Assembly (NCBI RefSeq): GCF_021404465.1
Contig: NZ_JABFTT010000005.1
Coordinates: 248,001-312,000, forward strand
From: Billgrantia zhangzhouensis
GTDB lineage: Bacteria; Pseudomonadota; Gammaproteobacteria; Pseudomonadales; Halomonadaceae
DNA: 64,000 nt
Direction: 5' to 3'
Below are positions 26,869-35,155 of the stretch, one piece after another (the stretch's first letter is position 1; the number at the start of each line of letters is the position of its first letter). A program made the position numbers and the translations under genes. Below the pieces are notes generated by a model. The model saw only the letters and a list, made by a program, of their open reading frames with translations, had not been told where the DNA came from and ran no database searches.

Positions 26869-27677
26869 ATCAGCATCTCTTGAACGGCCTGATAGACAGT
26901 TCTAATGCTGGGCTTGAAACCAAGACGGCGAGCCAACGACCCATCGGCATGGAGATGCCAGGGGTTTTCCAGTGGCTCTGACGAGGGGGCGACCGGCTCA
27001 CCCACCAGCTTCGCCAGTTCGTATATCGATGTGGGCGCTTCATCGCAAATGTTGACAACGCGGCCGTCGAACGTGCCATCCAAAGCAAGGTTGATGGCGG
27101 CGGCAATGTCACGATGGTGAATCGTGCTGAGCCTGGTCGCCGGGTGCAGCTTGTGCGCGCTTGCCAACTTGGGCAGCCCCTCAAGATGGCCGTCCCCGTC
27201 GCCATAGACGAACGGAAAGCGGAGTACAGCCCAATTGAGCCCGCTCTCACGTACCTCCTTCTCGGCTGCAACTTTGCTAGCCGGATAAGCATGTTTTGGC
27301 TCCACTGAGTCATCCTCACATCCAGGATGCGAGCCGCTTTCATAGACGGTGCTGGTGCTCGCGAGAACGAATCGGGCCTTTGGTGCATGCGCTTCCACTG
27401 CGGATAGCAGGTTCTGAGTCCCTTCCAGATTACTCTTCCAGATAAGGTCGGTATCCTGGGTGCGAAACACCGCGGCAAGATGGATGATGTCGGATACGCC
27501 ATCCACTGCCTGAGCCAGCGTCGAGGAATCAAAGAGATCGCCCTCCACACCCCTCACTCCAGCAGGCACCTCCTTGCCAGCACGCACGAGCGCACGGCAA
27601 TCCAGGCCTGCTTCCACAAGACGCGGCAGAAGCCGCGCACCTACAAGTCCGGTGGCACCGGTTACCAGAATCGTCAT
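26865..27677 (-). CDS. NAD-dependent epimerase/dehydratase (extended SDR)
   Basis: A 270-residue extended short-chain dehydrogenase. The cofactor motif TGATGLVGARLL is at residues 6-17. DIIHLAAVF follows the third strand, and the catalytic motif is partly altered: Ser/Thr in LASTSTVYESG, then YPASKVAAEK carries the YxxxK pair. The C-terminal substrate lobe is short. Members reduce, epimerise or dehydrate sugars or small carbonyl compounds; the substrate is not predictable. It forms an operon with the patatin lipoprotein and is divergent from an AraC-type regulator, its likely controller. Confidence 0.87.
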   Translation of the reverse strand: MTILVTGATGLVGARLLPRLVEAGLDCRALVRAGKEVPAGVRGVEGDLFDSSTLAQAVDGVSDIIHLAAVFRTQDTDLIWKSNLEGTQNLLSAVEAHAPKARFVLASTSTVYESGSHPGCEDDSVEPKHAYPASKVAAEKEVRESGLNWAVLRFPFVYGDGDGHLEGLPKLASAHKLHPATRLSTIHHRDIAAAINLALDGTFDGRVVNICDEAPTSIYELAKLVGEPVAPSSEPLENPWHLHADGSLARRLGFKPSIRTVYQAVQEMLM

Positions 27678-27816
27678 ACATCATCCCCTTCTTCTGAATA
27701 CACCAGCCGCCCGGTTATGAGCGCACCCTGACAGCGGCACTACCCCGACAGTATGGCGTCCCATAGCAGGACCAACTACAATAGAAAGTCCATATTTCTT
27801 TCGCATACGTCCGGAA
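27678..27816. promoter_or_regulatory. divergent promoter region between the SDR operon and the AraC-type gene
   Basis: This 139-base gap between divergent starts is more AT-rich than its flanks, notably around 27,770-27,805. It should contain both promoters and operator half-sites for the AraC-family protein. I cannot assign -35/-10 hexamers with confidence. Confidence 0.4.
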
Positions 27817-28809
27817 GTGTCCGACCCGCTCGCTCAAGTAGTCACACTCCTTCAACCCACCGCCCCTTTTTCGAAAAGGGGCACCGGCTCTGGCCGTTGG
27901 CGCATTCGTCGCACGGAGGTCGGACGCCCTTTTTATTGCGCCATTCTCGAAGGGACGTGTCGTCTCGAAGCCGACGGACACGACGAGATAGTCCTGCGGG
28001 AGGGAGATTTCGTGTTGATCCCTTCGGCGCATAACTTCACGATGTCGAGCCACATGCCCACGGGAACTGAGGACATCGTTCATAAACCCATCGCGCTTCC
28101 CAACGGCGAGTACAGACTCGGCAGTCCAGATGGCCCTCCGGATGTTCGCCTGCTGGTAGGCTACTGTGTCTTCCGTTCCATGGACGCCACCTTGCTCGCT
28201 TCGCTGTTGCCGCAGCTCGTATACGTCCAGGGAGAGAACCGGCTGACCACACTTGTGCAACTCGTTAGCGAGGAATCGCGCGCTCAACGACCAGCTCGCG
28301 AAGTTATCCTCGAACGCCTGCTGGAAGTGTTGCTCATTGAAGCCCTTCGTTCTGGTGGAGAGACAAATGCTTCACCAGGTCTATTGCGCGGACTTACCGA
28401 CAGGCGGATCGCGATTGCTATCCGCCGGATACATGGAAGTCCTGACCTGCCTTGGACGGTAGCTCAACTGGCAAATGAGGCGACGCTTTCCCGCTCGGCG
28501 TTTTACGAGCGGTTTGGTCGCTCTGTAGGTATTGCTCCAATGGAGTATCTGCTGGCTTGGCGCATGGCGCTGGCCAAGGATTTGCTACGTAGAAAGGAAA
28601 CAGGTATCGCTGAAATCGCCGAGCGGGTCGGCTACAGCTCCGCAAGCACATTCAGCGTCGCCTTCACCCGCCATGTCGGACTTCCGCCTGCCCGCTATGC
28701 TCGGGACACTTCGTTCGACAGAGTGCCACAGCTCGAAGCCGGCAGCTCAATGGAGTCCGACTTCATCGCGCCGAGCGCCAGGGTGCCAAACCGAGCTGCA
28801 GACTGGTGA
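27817..28809 (+). CDS. AraC-family transcriptional regulator with N-terminal cupin
   Basis: A 330-residue regulator. Residues about 1-190 form a cupin-type sensor domain (LEADGHDEIVLREGDFVLIPSAHNF is its signature). Residues about 200-300 form two helix-turn-helix motifs: the first in WTVAQLANEATLSRSAFYERF, the second in GIAEIAERVGYSSASTFSVAFTRH with the GLPPARY end typical of AraC. This cupin-6 subfamily usually regulates an adjacent oxidoreductase. Here the adjacent divergent gene is the SDR/epimerase operon, so it is probably its activator. Confidence 0.92.
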   Translation: MSDPLAQVVTLLQPTAPFSKRGTGSGRWRIRRTEVGRPFYCAILEGTCRLEADGHDEIVLREGDFVLIPSAHNFTMSSHMPTGTEDIVHKPIALPNGEYRLGSPDGPPDVRLLVGYCVFRSMDATLLASLLPQLVYVQGENRLTTLVQLVSEESRAQRPAREVILERLLEVLLIEALRSGGETNASPGLLRGLTDRRIAIAIRRIHGSPDLPWTVAQLANEATLSRSAFYERFGRSVGIAPMEYLLAWRMALAKDLLRRKETGIAEIAERVGYSSASTFSVAFTRHVGLPPARYARDTSFDRVPQLEAGSSMESDFIAPSARVPNRAADW

Positions 28810-28887
28810 CTGCGGCGGTCGTGGCACCGACCGCGGCAATCGCCGTGAAGCCGCTTGATTCGCTGGTGATGAGTGTTGCCGCTTTCA

Positions 28888-28998
28888 TTACACCATGCCG
28901 CCATTGGTACGCAACGTCTGCCCATTGGTCCAACCGCCATCAGGACCGGCCAGAAAGGACACCGTGTTGGCGATGTCGTCAGGCATTGCGAGACGTTC
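28888..28998 (-). pseudogene. C-terminal remnant of an SDR oxidoreductase gene
   Basis: Reading the minus strand, 36 codons before TAA encode RLAMPDDIANTVSFLAGPDG then GWTNGQTLRTNGGMV. This is the standard end of classical SDR enzymes, where P-x-D-I-A-x-x-V-x-F-L-A precedes the G-Q-x-x-x-x-N-G-G tail. No Rossmann motif, catalytic Tyr or start codon is present. The fragment abuts the end of the DUF4139 gene, so a deletion or insertion removed the rest. It is not functional. Confidence 0.7.
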
Positions 28999-29032
28999 GC
29001 CTTGGAGATGGCGGTGGGCCGCAGCCGGATGT

Positions 29033-31045
29033 CTACAACTCACGCACAGAGGTAGCAAAACCCTCACGCAGTTCCGCCAGCCTTTGTTCCGCTTGCTGGT
29101 GGCGCCCATCCAGTTCGGTGATACGGTCCTCTTCCTCCTCCAGCATGGAGACGTAGCGCTGGCTGAGTGTGCTGTCCTCCGGTACGGCGGCAAGGTTCTC
29201 GCGGATGCGAGCCTGATTCTGCGACGTTCGCGCCAACTCGCGCCCGATCACCTCGACTTGCGTCTCCGCCCGAGCGATCTCGCGGCGGCGCTCGACGAGA
29301 TCAGCGAGCATATCGGCGGTACGCGAATCATCGATCCGGCCCGACCAATAGACAAGCGTATCCGTATCCGCCTCGACCAGCGCAATGCTCTCCGTCTCGG
29401 TACGTTCGTGGCTTGCCGCGACCTCGGCCGAGCTGCCTGCCTCGACCTCCACGCGCAGACGGTGATAGGTCGGTGTATGCTCCTCCAGCACGTCAGAGGA
29501 GAAATGCCAGCCCTGGCGGCGCGGATGCTCGATCACGATCGTGCGTGGCGCGTCTTTCGCGCCCTGGATACGGTAGATCGTGGTGGCCCGGGTGATACGC
29601 GTCGCCCTAAGCACCCCCTCGCCGAGACTCGCGCGATAGACGCTCTCGTCCCGGCCCGCCTCGGTCATTACCTCGACCTTGCGGTCGGCGGCGAAACTCA
29701 CCATCCGGCTTTCGCCTGTCGGCAAGCCCGACAATTGCGCGTCGCCTGCATAGCCTTCCTCATCCGGTGCATAGATGGTGACAATGCCGGGCGGCAGGCT
29801 CACACCGGTGGTGTTCTCGATCCTGAGCGCCGAAACCGGATGGACGTCGTCGCGCTCTGGCTGGAAGAGCGAAATGCGCTCTGCGGTCAGTTCGGTGTCA
29901 ATGAAGGGTACGGACAAGGTGCGCCCGACCGGCAGGTCGACGGGAGCGGGCAGGCGATAGATGGCGGCCGCCTCGCCTTCGGCCGCAGTGGCCAGCGCCA
30001 CCGGGGCGGAGGGCCCAGGAGCAGGTGCCGCAGCCTGTCCAACGGCCATCCGCTGGACGTTGGGCAAAGCGGCCTGATCCGCCGTATTCTGGGCTTTCTC
30101 GGCCGCGACTCCCCTGAAGCGGTCGGGCTGCGGCGGCACGGCGGTCTGTGCCATCACCGGGATTTCCGGCCGCACGTGCCAATAGCGCTGATGAAGGCGC
30201 TGGGTAAGCGTGACCGGCGCGCCGGAGGAAAGTGTGACGGCAACACTGCGCCAGTCCTCGCCGGTCGCGTTCTCTATCACTGCCCATGCCTGAAGCCGGG
30301 TCTCGTCGCCATCGTCGAGCAATAGCCGATAGGCCGTTTTCCAGACGGGCGCGGGCACCACGTAGTCTAGGAGCAAGTCGCGCGTGCCGTCGCCCTCCAG
30401 CGCAATCGCAATGGTACGCATGTCATCCATGCGACCCCTTCCGCTGACGACGGCTGCCTCGCGTAAGTTCTCACGCATCTCGGTATCGAGAATGTCGAGC
30501 TCGGTGTCTGGCCGCAGCCGCAGAACCGCGATCCGGTCTTCTTCCGTCATGACGGACAGCAGGGCCTCGGCCCCGGCTCCCCCTTCCTCGCTCCGTTGCG
30601 TCGTCTCGACGCCCAGTACCGTGCCTTCCACGGTGCGCCCGCCAGAGGAGGCGCGAACGGTGATGCCCTGCAGCGCGTCGAGGAGGCGGGGCAGCGCGTT
30701 CAAATCGTCCGGCGAGAATGGCAGGTGGCGGAAAGTCTCCTCCACGGGCGACAGCCCGTCCAAGGTCACCGAGGCGACACCACCGGCCGGATCGCGCACG
30801 ACGAGGCTCTTGAGGACGTCGTCCACCTGATCAAGCGGAACGTCGAAGCCGAACTCGGCCGCGCCGTCAACCCGCACGCTGCGGCGGATTTCAGCGAGCC
30901 CGCCCGACGACAGCGTGACAGCCTCGATCCGGTGCTGTGTGTCGTCCTGGGCGAACGCGAGGCCGGCCGGCATTGCAACAACGACGCATGCGCGGATAAG
31001 CGTCTTGTTCAACACCGCAAGCATGCCTGCTTCGTTCGACCTCAT
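29033..31045 (-). CDS. DUF4139 domain exported protein (mucoidy inhibitor-like)
   Basis: A 670-residue secreted protein from the ATG at 31045, preceded by a GGGAGG site. The signal peptide is about residues 1-32 (ending GLAFAQ). The DUF4139 core is recognised by VPAPVWKTAYRLLLDDG followed by LQAWAVIENATGEDWRSVAVTLSSGAPVTL, with the conserved W-x-x-V-x-L-x-L-x-x-G pattern, and the C-terminus is a long Glu/Arg coiled coil (ERRREIARAETQVEVIG). The family is of unknown function; eukaryotic and bacterial relatives are called mucoidy inhibitor A-like. Its Ala/Asp/Glu-rich style recalls alphaproteobacterial proteins, hinting at transfer. Confidence 0.85.
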   Translation of the reverse strand: MRSNEAGMLAVLNKTLIRACVVVAMPAGLAFAQDDTQHRIEAVTLSSGGLAEIRRSVRVDGAAEFGFDVPLDQVDDVLKSLVVRDPAGGVASVTLDGLSPVEETFRHLPFSPDDLNALPRLLDALQGITVRASSGGRTVEGTVLGVETTQRSEEGGAGAEALLSVMTEEDRIAVLRLRPDTELDILDTEMRENLREAAVVSGRGRMDDMRTIAIALEGDGTRDLLLDYVVPAPVWKTAYRLLLDDGDETRLQAWAVIENATGEDWRSVAVTLSSGAPVTLTQRLHQRYWHVRPEIPVMAQTAVPPQPDRFRGVAAEKAQNTADQAALPNVQRMAVGQAAAPAPGPSAPVALATAAEGEAAAIYRLPAPVDLPVGRTLSVPFIDTELTAERISLFQPERDDVHPVSALRIENTTGVSLPPGIVTIYAPDEEGYAGDAQLSGLPTGESRMVSFAADRKVEVMTEAGRDESVYRASLGEGVLRATRITRATTIYRIQGAKDAPRTIVIEHPRRQGWHFSSDVLEEHTPTYHRLRVEVEAGSSAEVAASHERTETESIALVEADTDTLVYWSGRIDDSRTADMLADLVERRREIARAETQVEVIGRELARTSQNQARIRENLAAVPEDSTLSQRYVSMLEEEEDRITELDGRHQQAEQRLAELREGFATSVREL

Positions 31046-31098
31046 AGACGGCCTCCCATCGTTCGTATCCGATTGTTTCGCCGCAGCCAGGACCGACT

Positions 31099-31740
31099 TT
31101 ACTCGCCAGCCCTCAGACAACAGCCGGCATGGACGGTGCCATTCGGCGTGACGACGATTCCTTCATAGGGAAACCCGATGTCGCTCATCCCGTCGGAACA
31201 GAAGCCGTGATTGCGCCATGCCGTCAGATGGCCGACTCCGCCCTCATTCTCCAGCCTGATCGCATAGCGCCCGATGAGCCCCATAGCGCGAGTCATAGGA
31301 CCGGCCTGCCAAGTCTCGTCCTCGTCCATCGGCGTCTCGAATCGCGCCTCGTCATCGGCCACCTTCAAACTCCAGAAAGGCTCCGTGCCGGTGCAGCGCA
31401 ATGGAAAGACCTCGCCGGAGGGTGGCGCTTCGTCCACGGGCGCGAGATAGCGGGCATTGATCCAGCCGAGACCGTCTCCACCGACCACCTGCCACCAGAC
31501 GGCCCCGTTCCTCTCGATCCGTGTACCGGAGACTACGACGTCGCTGGCATCCGGCTCCAGCGTGCTGACGATCTCGGCCGACGGCTCGGGCTGGGACCGG
31601 ACATTGAGCCCCCCGGTAGCAGCCACGCCAGTCACACGGTAGCGCTGGATGGGCTCGGGCGCCTGCTTCTCAATCGCCAGCACAAGCAGGGAAAGAGACA
31701 TCAACATTATAGCGAGCGCGGCAATTCCAAATCGACGCAT
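31099..31740 (-). CDS. exported protein with bacterial SH3 domain
   Basis: A 213-residue protein from the ATG at 31740, which has a GGGGAG site seven bases upstream; upstream in-frame codons lack one. The N-terminus is a signal anchor (RRFGIAALAIMLMSLSLLVLA). Residues about 40-105 are a bacterial SH3 domain (TGGLNVRSQPEPSAEIVSTL then WWQVVGGDGLGWINARYLAP). The C-terminal half has paired cysteines (C121, C186, C208, C209, rough positions) and resembles COG3650-type proteins (TGTEPFWSLKV). It probably binds envelope components. It lies 53 bases upstream of the DUF4139 gene in the same direction, so the two form an operon. Confidence 0.82.
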   Translation of the reverse strand: MRRFGIAALAIMLMSLSLLVLAIEKQAPEPIQRYRVTGVAATGGLNVRSQPEPSAEIVSTLEPDASDVVVSGTRIERNGAVWWQVVGGDGLGWINARYLAPVDEAPPSGEVFPLRCTGTEPFWSLKVADDEARFETPMDEDETWQAGPMTRAMGLIGRYAIRLENEGGVGHLTAWRNHGFCSDGMSDIGFPYEGIVVTPNGTVHAGCCLRAGE

Positions 31741-32205
31741 GGCAAGTCTCCCCATTGCAACATTATCTCGGTGAGCGGCGAGTCGTCTAGAGAGCGCCAC
31801 GCAAGCGCAAGTTCGCGACCGACATGGCCCTTCGGTCCCGGAAGCTAAAGGCGGTCTTCGACTGAAGCATACCGGGAGACTCCGGCGCCCTTTGCATGGC
31901 GGGGCTGAGACGGCCTAGTGATGACGGTGGATACGGCCGCCGTTCCTCCCCCGACCATCCGTGCGAACCCCACGGTCACGAGTAGGCCATCGTAGAAGTT
32001 GCACGAGTCTGAGACTTCAGGGGAGATCTCGAAACGCTTGCCAATCTCGCAACAAAAAACGGGCTCGATCAGAACCCAGTTTGGAGTCAGTGTCACTCGC
32101 CGACAAGTTTCGCCCCTCGATCCAGTTAAATGGTACCTGCCATCGCAAGAATGGCCCCTGAATCAATTGGCATTGTTCAACGCGATCAAGAACATTCAGA
32201 AAAAC
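31741..32205. other. 465-base spacer before tRNA-proximal sequence
   Basis: No well-supported gene. A minus-strand frame of 83 codons (31845-32096, GTG start) could be a small protein (middle part SCNFYDGLLVTVGFARMV), but it has no family I recognise and no good ribosome site. The right half becomes AT-richer towards the terminator at 32206. It is the junction of the accessory strip with the former tRNA-Ser downstream sequence. Confidence 0.4.
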
Positions 32206-32233
32206 AAAAAGCCGCTGTAGTCAGCGGCTTTTT
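32206..32233. terminator. former terminator of tRNA-Ser, now separated from it
   Basis: AAAAAGCCGCTG and CAGCGGCTTTTT are perfect complements around TAGT. A 12-bp stem with A and T runs on both sides is a classic rho-independent terminator that works in both directions. It lies 12 bases outside the left attachment repeat. If the element were excised it would sit immediately downstream of the tRNA-Ser gene, which is transcribed leftward. Confidence 0.85.
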
Positions 32234-32244
32234 CGATATTCGTG

Positions 32245-32258
32245 TGGCGGAGGGGGAG
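32245..32258. repeat. left attachment repeat (attL core)
   Basis: TGGCGGAGGGGGAG here is identical to 46235-46248, which is the 3' end of tRNA-Ser(GGA) on the minus strand (CTCCCCCTCCGCCA). The match stops on both sides (G versus A before it, A versus G after it). The integrase gene begins 186 bases inside. This is the duplicated crossover core. Confidence 0.85.
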
Positions 32259-32363
32259 ACCGCCAACCTGGGGTTGATTCATGGCGTGCCACCCCTTGTC
32301 ATGAAGTAGCAATAACCTATTTAAATACAGTAGCATAACTCACCACAACGTCCTTCCCTTCCT

Positions 32364-32391
32364 TTGCGCTTGTATTACCTCGTGCTACAAA
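32364..32391 (+). promoter_or_regulatory. possible integrase promoter
   Basis: TTGCGC (32364-32369) and TACAAA (32386-32391) are separated by 16 bases in an AT-rich stretch about 50 bases upstream of the integrase start. Spacing and location fit a sigma-70 promoter, but neither hexamer is a close match. Confidence 0.35.
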
Positions 32392-32411
32392 TTATCATCC
32401 CATAACGCCCA

Positions 32412-32439
32412 TTTTGTGGGGTAGATTGTTGGAGTGGCA
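32412..32439. promoter_or_regulatory. integrase arm-type-like sequence, left copy
   Basis: On the minus strand this 28-base segment reads TGCCACTCCAACAATCTACC then CCACAAAA. It matches 38694-38721 at 23 of 28 positions, and a related ACCCAACAAA lies on the minus strand close to the right end (about 46180-46192). Recurrence near both element ends and next to the integrase suggests arm-type integrase binding sites or integrase autoregulation. This is inference from spacing and similarity. Confidence 0.4.
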
Positions 32440-32443
32440 GGCC

Positions 32444-33673
32444 ATGCCAAAGAAAGCACGAGAACTCTCCGCCGTAGAGGTGAAGCGACTGACCGAGCCG
32501 GGCTTGTACGCCGTAGGCGGCGTGGCTGGCCTACAGCTCCAGGTTTCCAAGACTGGCGCGCGCTCATGGGTGCTGCGCATCACCGTAGGCGCCAAGCGCC
32601 GCGACATTGGCTTGGGTGGCTATCCTGACACCCCACTCGCCAGCGCCCGCGAGAAAGCCAGGGAGGCGCGAGAGAAGATTCAACAAGGCATCGACCCGGT
32701 TGCCGAGCGCCGCACTCTGAGGAGCGCTCTGCTGGCTCAACAGGTACGCGACATCACCTTTGAGCAATGCGCCGCCCAGGTCATCAAGAAGAAGCAGGCC
32801 GAATCTCGCAGCGCCAAGCATGCCCAGCAGTGGGAGAACACGCTCAAGACCTACGCCTATCCCGTCTTGGGCAAGATGGCCATTACAGACGTGGATCTCG
32901 CCCATGTGCTGAAGGTACTTAAGCCTGAGTGGGAAACCAAAACCGAAACCATGACCAGGCTGCGCCAGCGCATCGAGGCGGTCATAGCGTGGGCGACTGC
33001 GCATGGCCATCGCTCCGGCGACAACCCGGCACGCTGGAAAGGCAACCTTGACGCCATCCTGCCGAAGCCGTCGAGGGTCACCAAGGTTAAGCACCACAAG
33101 GCGCTCCCCATCGATGATATGGGCGAGTTCATGGCCAGCCTGCGCAAGCAGAAAGGCACGGCCGCTCTCTGCTTGGAGTTCGTCATCCTGACAGCAACCC
33201 GCTCCAACGAAGCCAGAGGCGCCACGTGGGACGAAATCGATCTGGCTAACCGCGTGTGGGTAATCCCTGCCAACCGCATGAAGGCTGAGAAAGAGCATCG
33301 TGTGCCGCTAACTGATAAAGCGGTTGCGCTGCTCGAAGCCCTGCCGCGAGTAAGCGACGCCGTATTCTCATCACGCCGAGGGCGCCCGCTGAGTGAGAAC
33401 TCAATGTCTGGCGTGCTGAAGCGTATAGGCGTGGACGCCACCGTCCACGGTTTCCGCTCGACGTTCCGCGATTGGGCAGCTGAGCGTACCAGCTACCCTC
33501 ACCACGTCTGTGAGATGGCCCTGGCCCACACGATCAAGAATGCTGCCGAGGCGGCCTATCGTCGTGGCGACCTGATGGAGAAGCGGGCGAAGCTGATGCA
33601 GGATTGGGCGAAGTTCTGCGGCACGATCCAGCCCAAGGGCGAAGTCGTCCCGCTGCGTAAGGCGGAGATGTAG
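32444..33673 (+). CDS. int: P4-type tyrosine recombinase/integrase
   Basis: A 409-residue integrase. The start at 32444 has GGAG eleven bases upstream and gives the normal opening MPKKARELSAVEVKRLTEPG. Residues 1-90 are the DUF4102 arm-binding domain (GLQLQVSKTGARSWVLRIT, then IGLGGYPDTPLASAREKA). Residues about 95-190 are the core-binding domain, and 200-380 the catalytic domain. Catalytic residues are visible: Arg in ILTATRSNEARG, the His-x-x-Arg box in VHGFRSTFRDWA, His in MALAHTIKN and Tyr in EAAYRRGDL. It inserts the element into the 3' end of tRNA-Ser. It lies at the end opposite to the tRNA. Confidence 0.96.
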   Translation: MPKKARELSAVEVKRLTEPGLYAVGGVAGLQLQVSKTGARSWVLRITVGAKRRDIGLGGYPDTPLASAREKAREAREKIQQGIDPVAERRTLRSALLAQQVRDITFEQCAAQVIKKKQAESRSAKHAQQWENTLKTYAYPVLGKMAITDVDLAHVLKVLKPEWETKTETMTRLRQRIEAVIAWATAHGHRSGDNPARWKGNLDAILPKPSRVTKVKHHKALPIDDMGEFMASLRKQKGTAALCLEFVILTATRSNEARGATWDEIDLANRVWVIPANRMKAEKEHRVPLTDKAVALLEALPRVSDAVFSSRRGRPLSENSMSGVLKRIGVDATVHGFRSTFRDWAAERTSYPHHVCEMALAHTIKNAAEAAYRRGDLMEKRAKLMQDWAKFCGTIQPKGEVVPLRKAEM

Positions 33674-33782
33674 TCCGCAACAAATGAAGCGAATGCAACG
33701 ACTTATGAGCAGGTGGCGAGCGTACCCAACGAACGCCCCATCATAATCAACCAGAATACAGGCGGCTCGGCGAGAGATGTCC

Positions 33783-34376
33783 ATGAACGATAGGCTAAGG
33801 CTACGTGAGTTTACTCAGGAGTTGCTGCGTAAAATCGCTGCCGGCACGGATGGATTGCCGAGCGAGGATCGTGCGTGTGCAATTTTGGAGATTATCTTAT
33901 GGGACAACGAAACCCCGCCAGATACCTACAAGTACGCTGAATACTTGCTACAGCTTTTTGAAAAGCTGACCAAAGCCACCGGCTCCGCTCGTGAAGAAGT
34001 TTTGTACGAGATAGGCGTCGCAACCGGGGTTCTGATCAGTAGGATTGGGTATGGATACTCTGTTGATGAGGTGGCTGAAATGTCTTTAAAGACAGAAACG
34101 GGTAGCAAAAATCTCATCAGCAAACAAAAACAGAGGGGGTATGAAGCGCTGCGCAGGGAAGCTAGGTCACTAGCGCTAGATAAGTGGGCTAGGGGGCAGT
34201 CTGAAGGGCCAAGGGTAGGAGAGATGGCTAGTTGGGTACATGAGGTGCTATGCGACAAGTACCGGAGAGGGCACCCGTATTTTGATTGTGTGCCTGCCTT
34301 ATCTAAAAAAGTGGCAGAGTGGATCCGCCCGATAGCCCCCGACTACGCAAAAAAACCAGGCAGGAGCAGGAAATAA
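33783..34376 (+). CDS. hypothetical protein, AT-rich cargo gene of the element
   Basis: A 197-residue soluble, mostly helical protein. The start at 33783 is preferred over 33777 because the GAGAG ribosome site is then at a usable distance. It has no signal peptide or recognisable domain; notable are an acidic middle (LEIILWDNETPPDTYKYAEY) and a basic C-terminus (PDYAKKPGRSRK). Base and codon use are much more AT-rich than the rest of the element. It sits alone between integrase and AlpA, a position where mobile elements often carry defence or addiction genes. No function can be assigned. Confidence 0.75.
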   Translation: MNDRLRLREFTQELLRKIAAGTDGLPSEDRACAILEIILWDNETPPDTYKYAEYLLQLFEKLTKATGSAREEVLYEIGVATGVLISRIGYGYSVDEVAEMSLKTETGSKNLISKQKQRGYEALRREARSLALDKWARGQSEGPRVGEMASWVHEVLCDKYRRGHPYFDCVPALSKKVAEWIRPIAPDYAKKPGRSRK

Positions 34377-34466
34377 TTGGCCCGCCTGGCCTAGCAGGAA
34401 TATTTCTCTATCCTGCCAAACCGCACCATCAACCTTGTCGATAGCCGATGAGACAAGGTGACTCAG

Positions 34467-34667
34467 ATGGAGAAAGCAACACACACTGCCAGCAAGTGGC
34501 TCAGTGATAAGCAGGTAGCCGAGCGGTACGCAATTGGCCGGGTTACACCCTGGCGCTGGGCAAGGGAAGGCAACTTCCCGGCACCCGTAAAGCTAGGCCC
34601 GAGCTGCACCCGCTGGCGCCTAGCCGATCTGGAAGCATGGGAGGCAACACGGGAGGTGGCACAATGA
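34467..34667 (+). CDS. AlpA-family excisionase/transcriptional regulator
   Basis: A 66-residue MerR-like winged-helix protein of the AlpA type. The ATG at 34467 has AAGG eight bases upstream; a GTG at 34458 is an alternative. The motif WLSDKQVAERYAIGRVTPWRWAREGNFPAPVKLG followed by RWRLADLEAWEA is the AlpA/Prophage CP4-57 regulator signature. These proteins activate integrase or excision and early satellite genes. The stop overlaps the next start by four bases (ATGA). Confidence 0.92.
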   Translation: MEKATHTASKWLSDKQVAERYAIGRVTPWRWAREGNFPAPVKLGPSCTRWRLADLEAWEATREVAQ

Positions 34668-35014
34668 GCCGACTCCCGCTGTTTCCCACCGACGAGCACT
34701 TCATCACCCATACCCGCGCTGTTCTCGCCATGCTGCTGCGTGGCGAGCACTGCGATCAATTCTCCTATCACCAGCATACTGGTTTGCCTATCGCGGACTT
34801 CCGAACCCGCGTGAGCGAGCTATATCGCAATGGCTGGCCCATTGAGCGTGCATTCCACCATACGCACGACAACAACGGTGAGCCACGACGATGCAAATAT
34901 TACTGGCTGGATCGTGAACTGATGAGGGCTTACTTCGGCCAGGAACCGGCTTTCAAGACACGCTGTGAAGCGTTCGCCCAGAAGTACGGAGGCAGCCTAT
35001 GCCGAGCCAGCTAA
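34664..35014 (+). CDS. winged helix-turn-helix protein (HTH_39-like)
   Basis: A 116-residue protein with start chosen at 34664, where a GGGAGG site is close and the ATG overlaps the alpA-like stop. The segment FSYHQHTGLPIADFRTRVSELYRNGWPIER forms a helix-turn-helix of the kind found in small phage and satellite proteins (HTH_39-like). The rest is rich in His, Arg and aromatic residues (CKYYWLDRELMRAYFGQEP). It is probably a DNA-binding protein of the control or replication module. Function is unproven. Confidence 0.78.
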   Translation: MSRLPLFPTDEHFITHTRAVLAMLLRGEHCDQFSYHQHTGLPIADFRTRVSELYRNGWPIERAFHHTHDNNGEPRRCKYYWLDRELMRAYFGQEPAFKTRCEAFAQKYGGSLCRAS

Positions 35015-35151
35015 AAGAAAACCCCGTCCTGGCGGCTACCAGTGACGAGGCTTCATTCCAGACTGAACACCTGAATGATAGCCCAGCCGCCCAGGAGAAT
35101 ACCAGCAGTCTCACGGCCCCCTCATGCGGGGCCGTACCCAAGGCAGGTTGA
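34999..35151 (+). CDS. possible 50-residue protein
   Basis: An ATG at 34999 overlaps the end of the winged-helix gene and opens 50 codons ending at 35151, five bases before the next gene's start. A GGAGG site lies seven bases upstream. The protein is acidic and low-complexity (LAATSDEASFQTEHLNDSPA) without a known domain. Tight spacing on both sides supports it being translated; nothing else does. Confidence 0.45.
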   Translation: MPSQLKENPVLAATSDEASFQTEHLNDSPAAQENTSSLTAPSCGAVPKAG

Positions 35152-35155
35152 CTCT

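Noticed and set aside
28895..30325. 476-codon plus-strand frame opposite DUF4139
   Set aside because: No domain; the minus-strand protein has a signal peptide, ribosome site and family signature.
31845..32096. 83-codon minus-strand frame before the element
   Set aside because: No family, weak start; noted within the spacer entry but not called as a gene.
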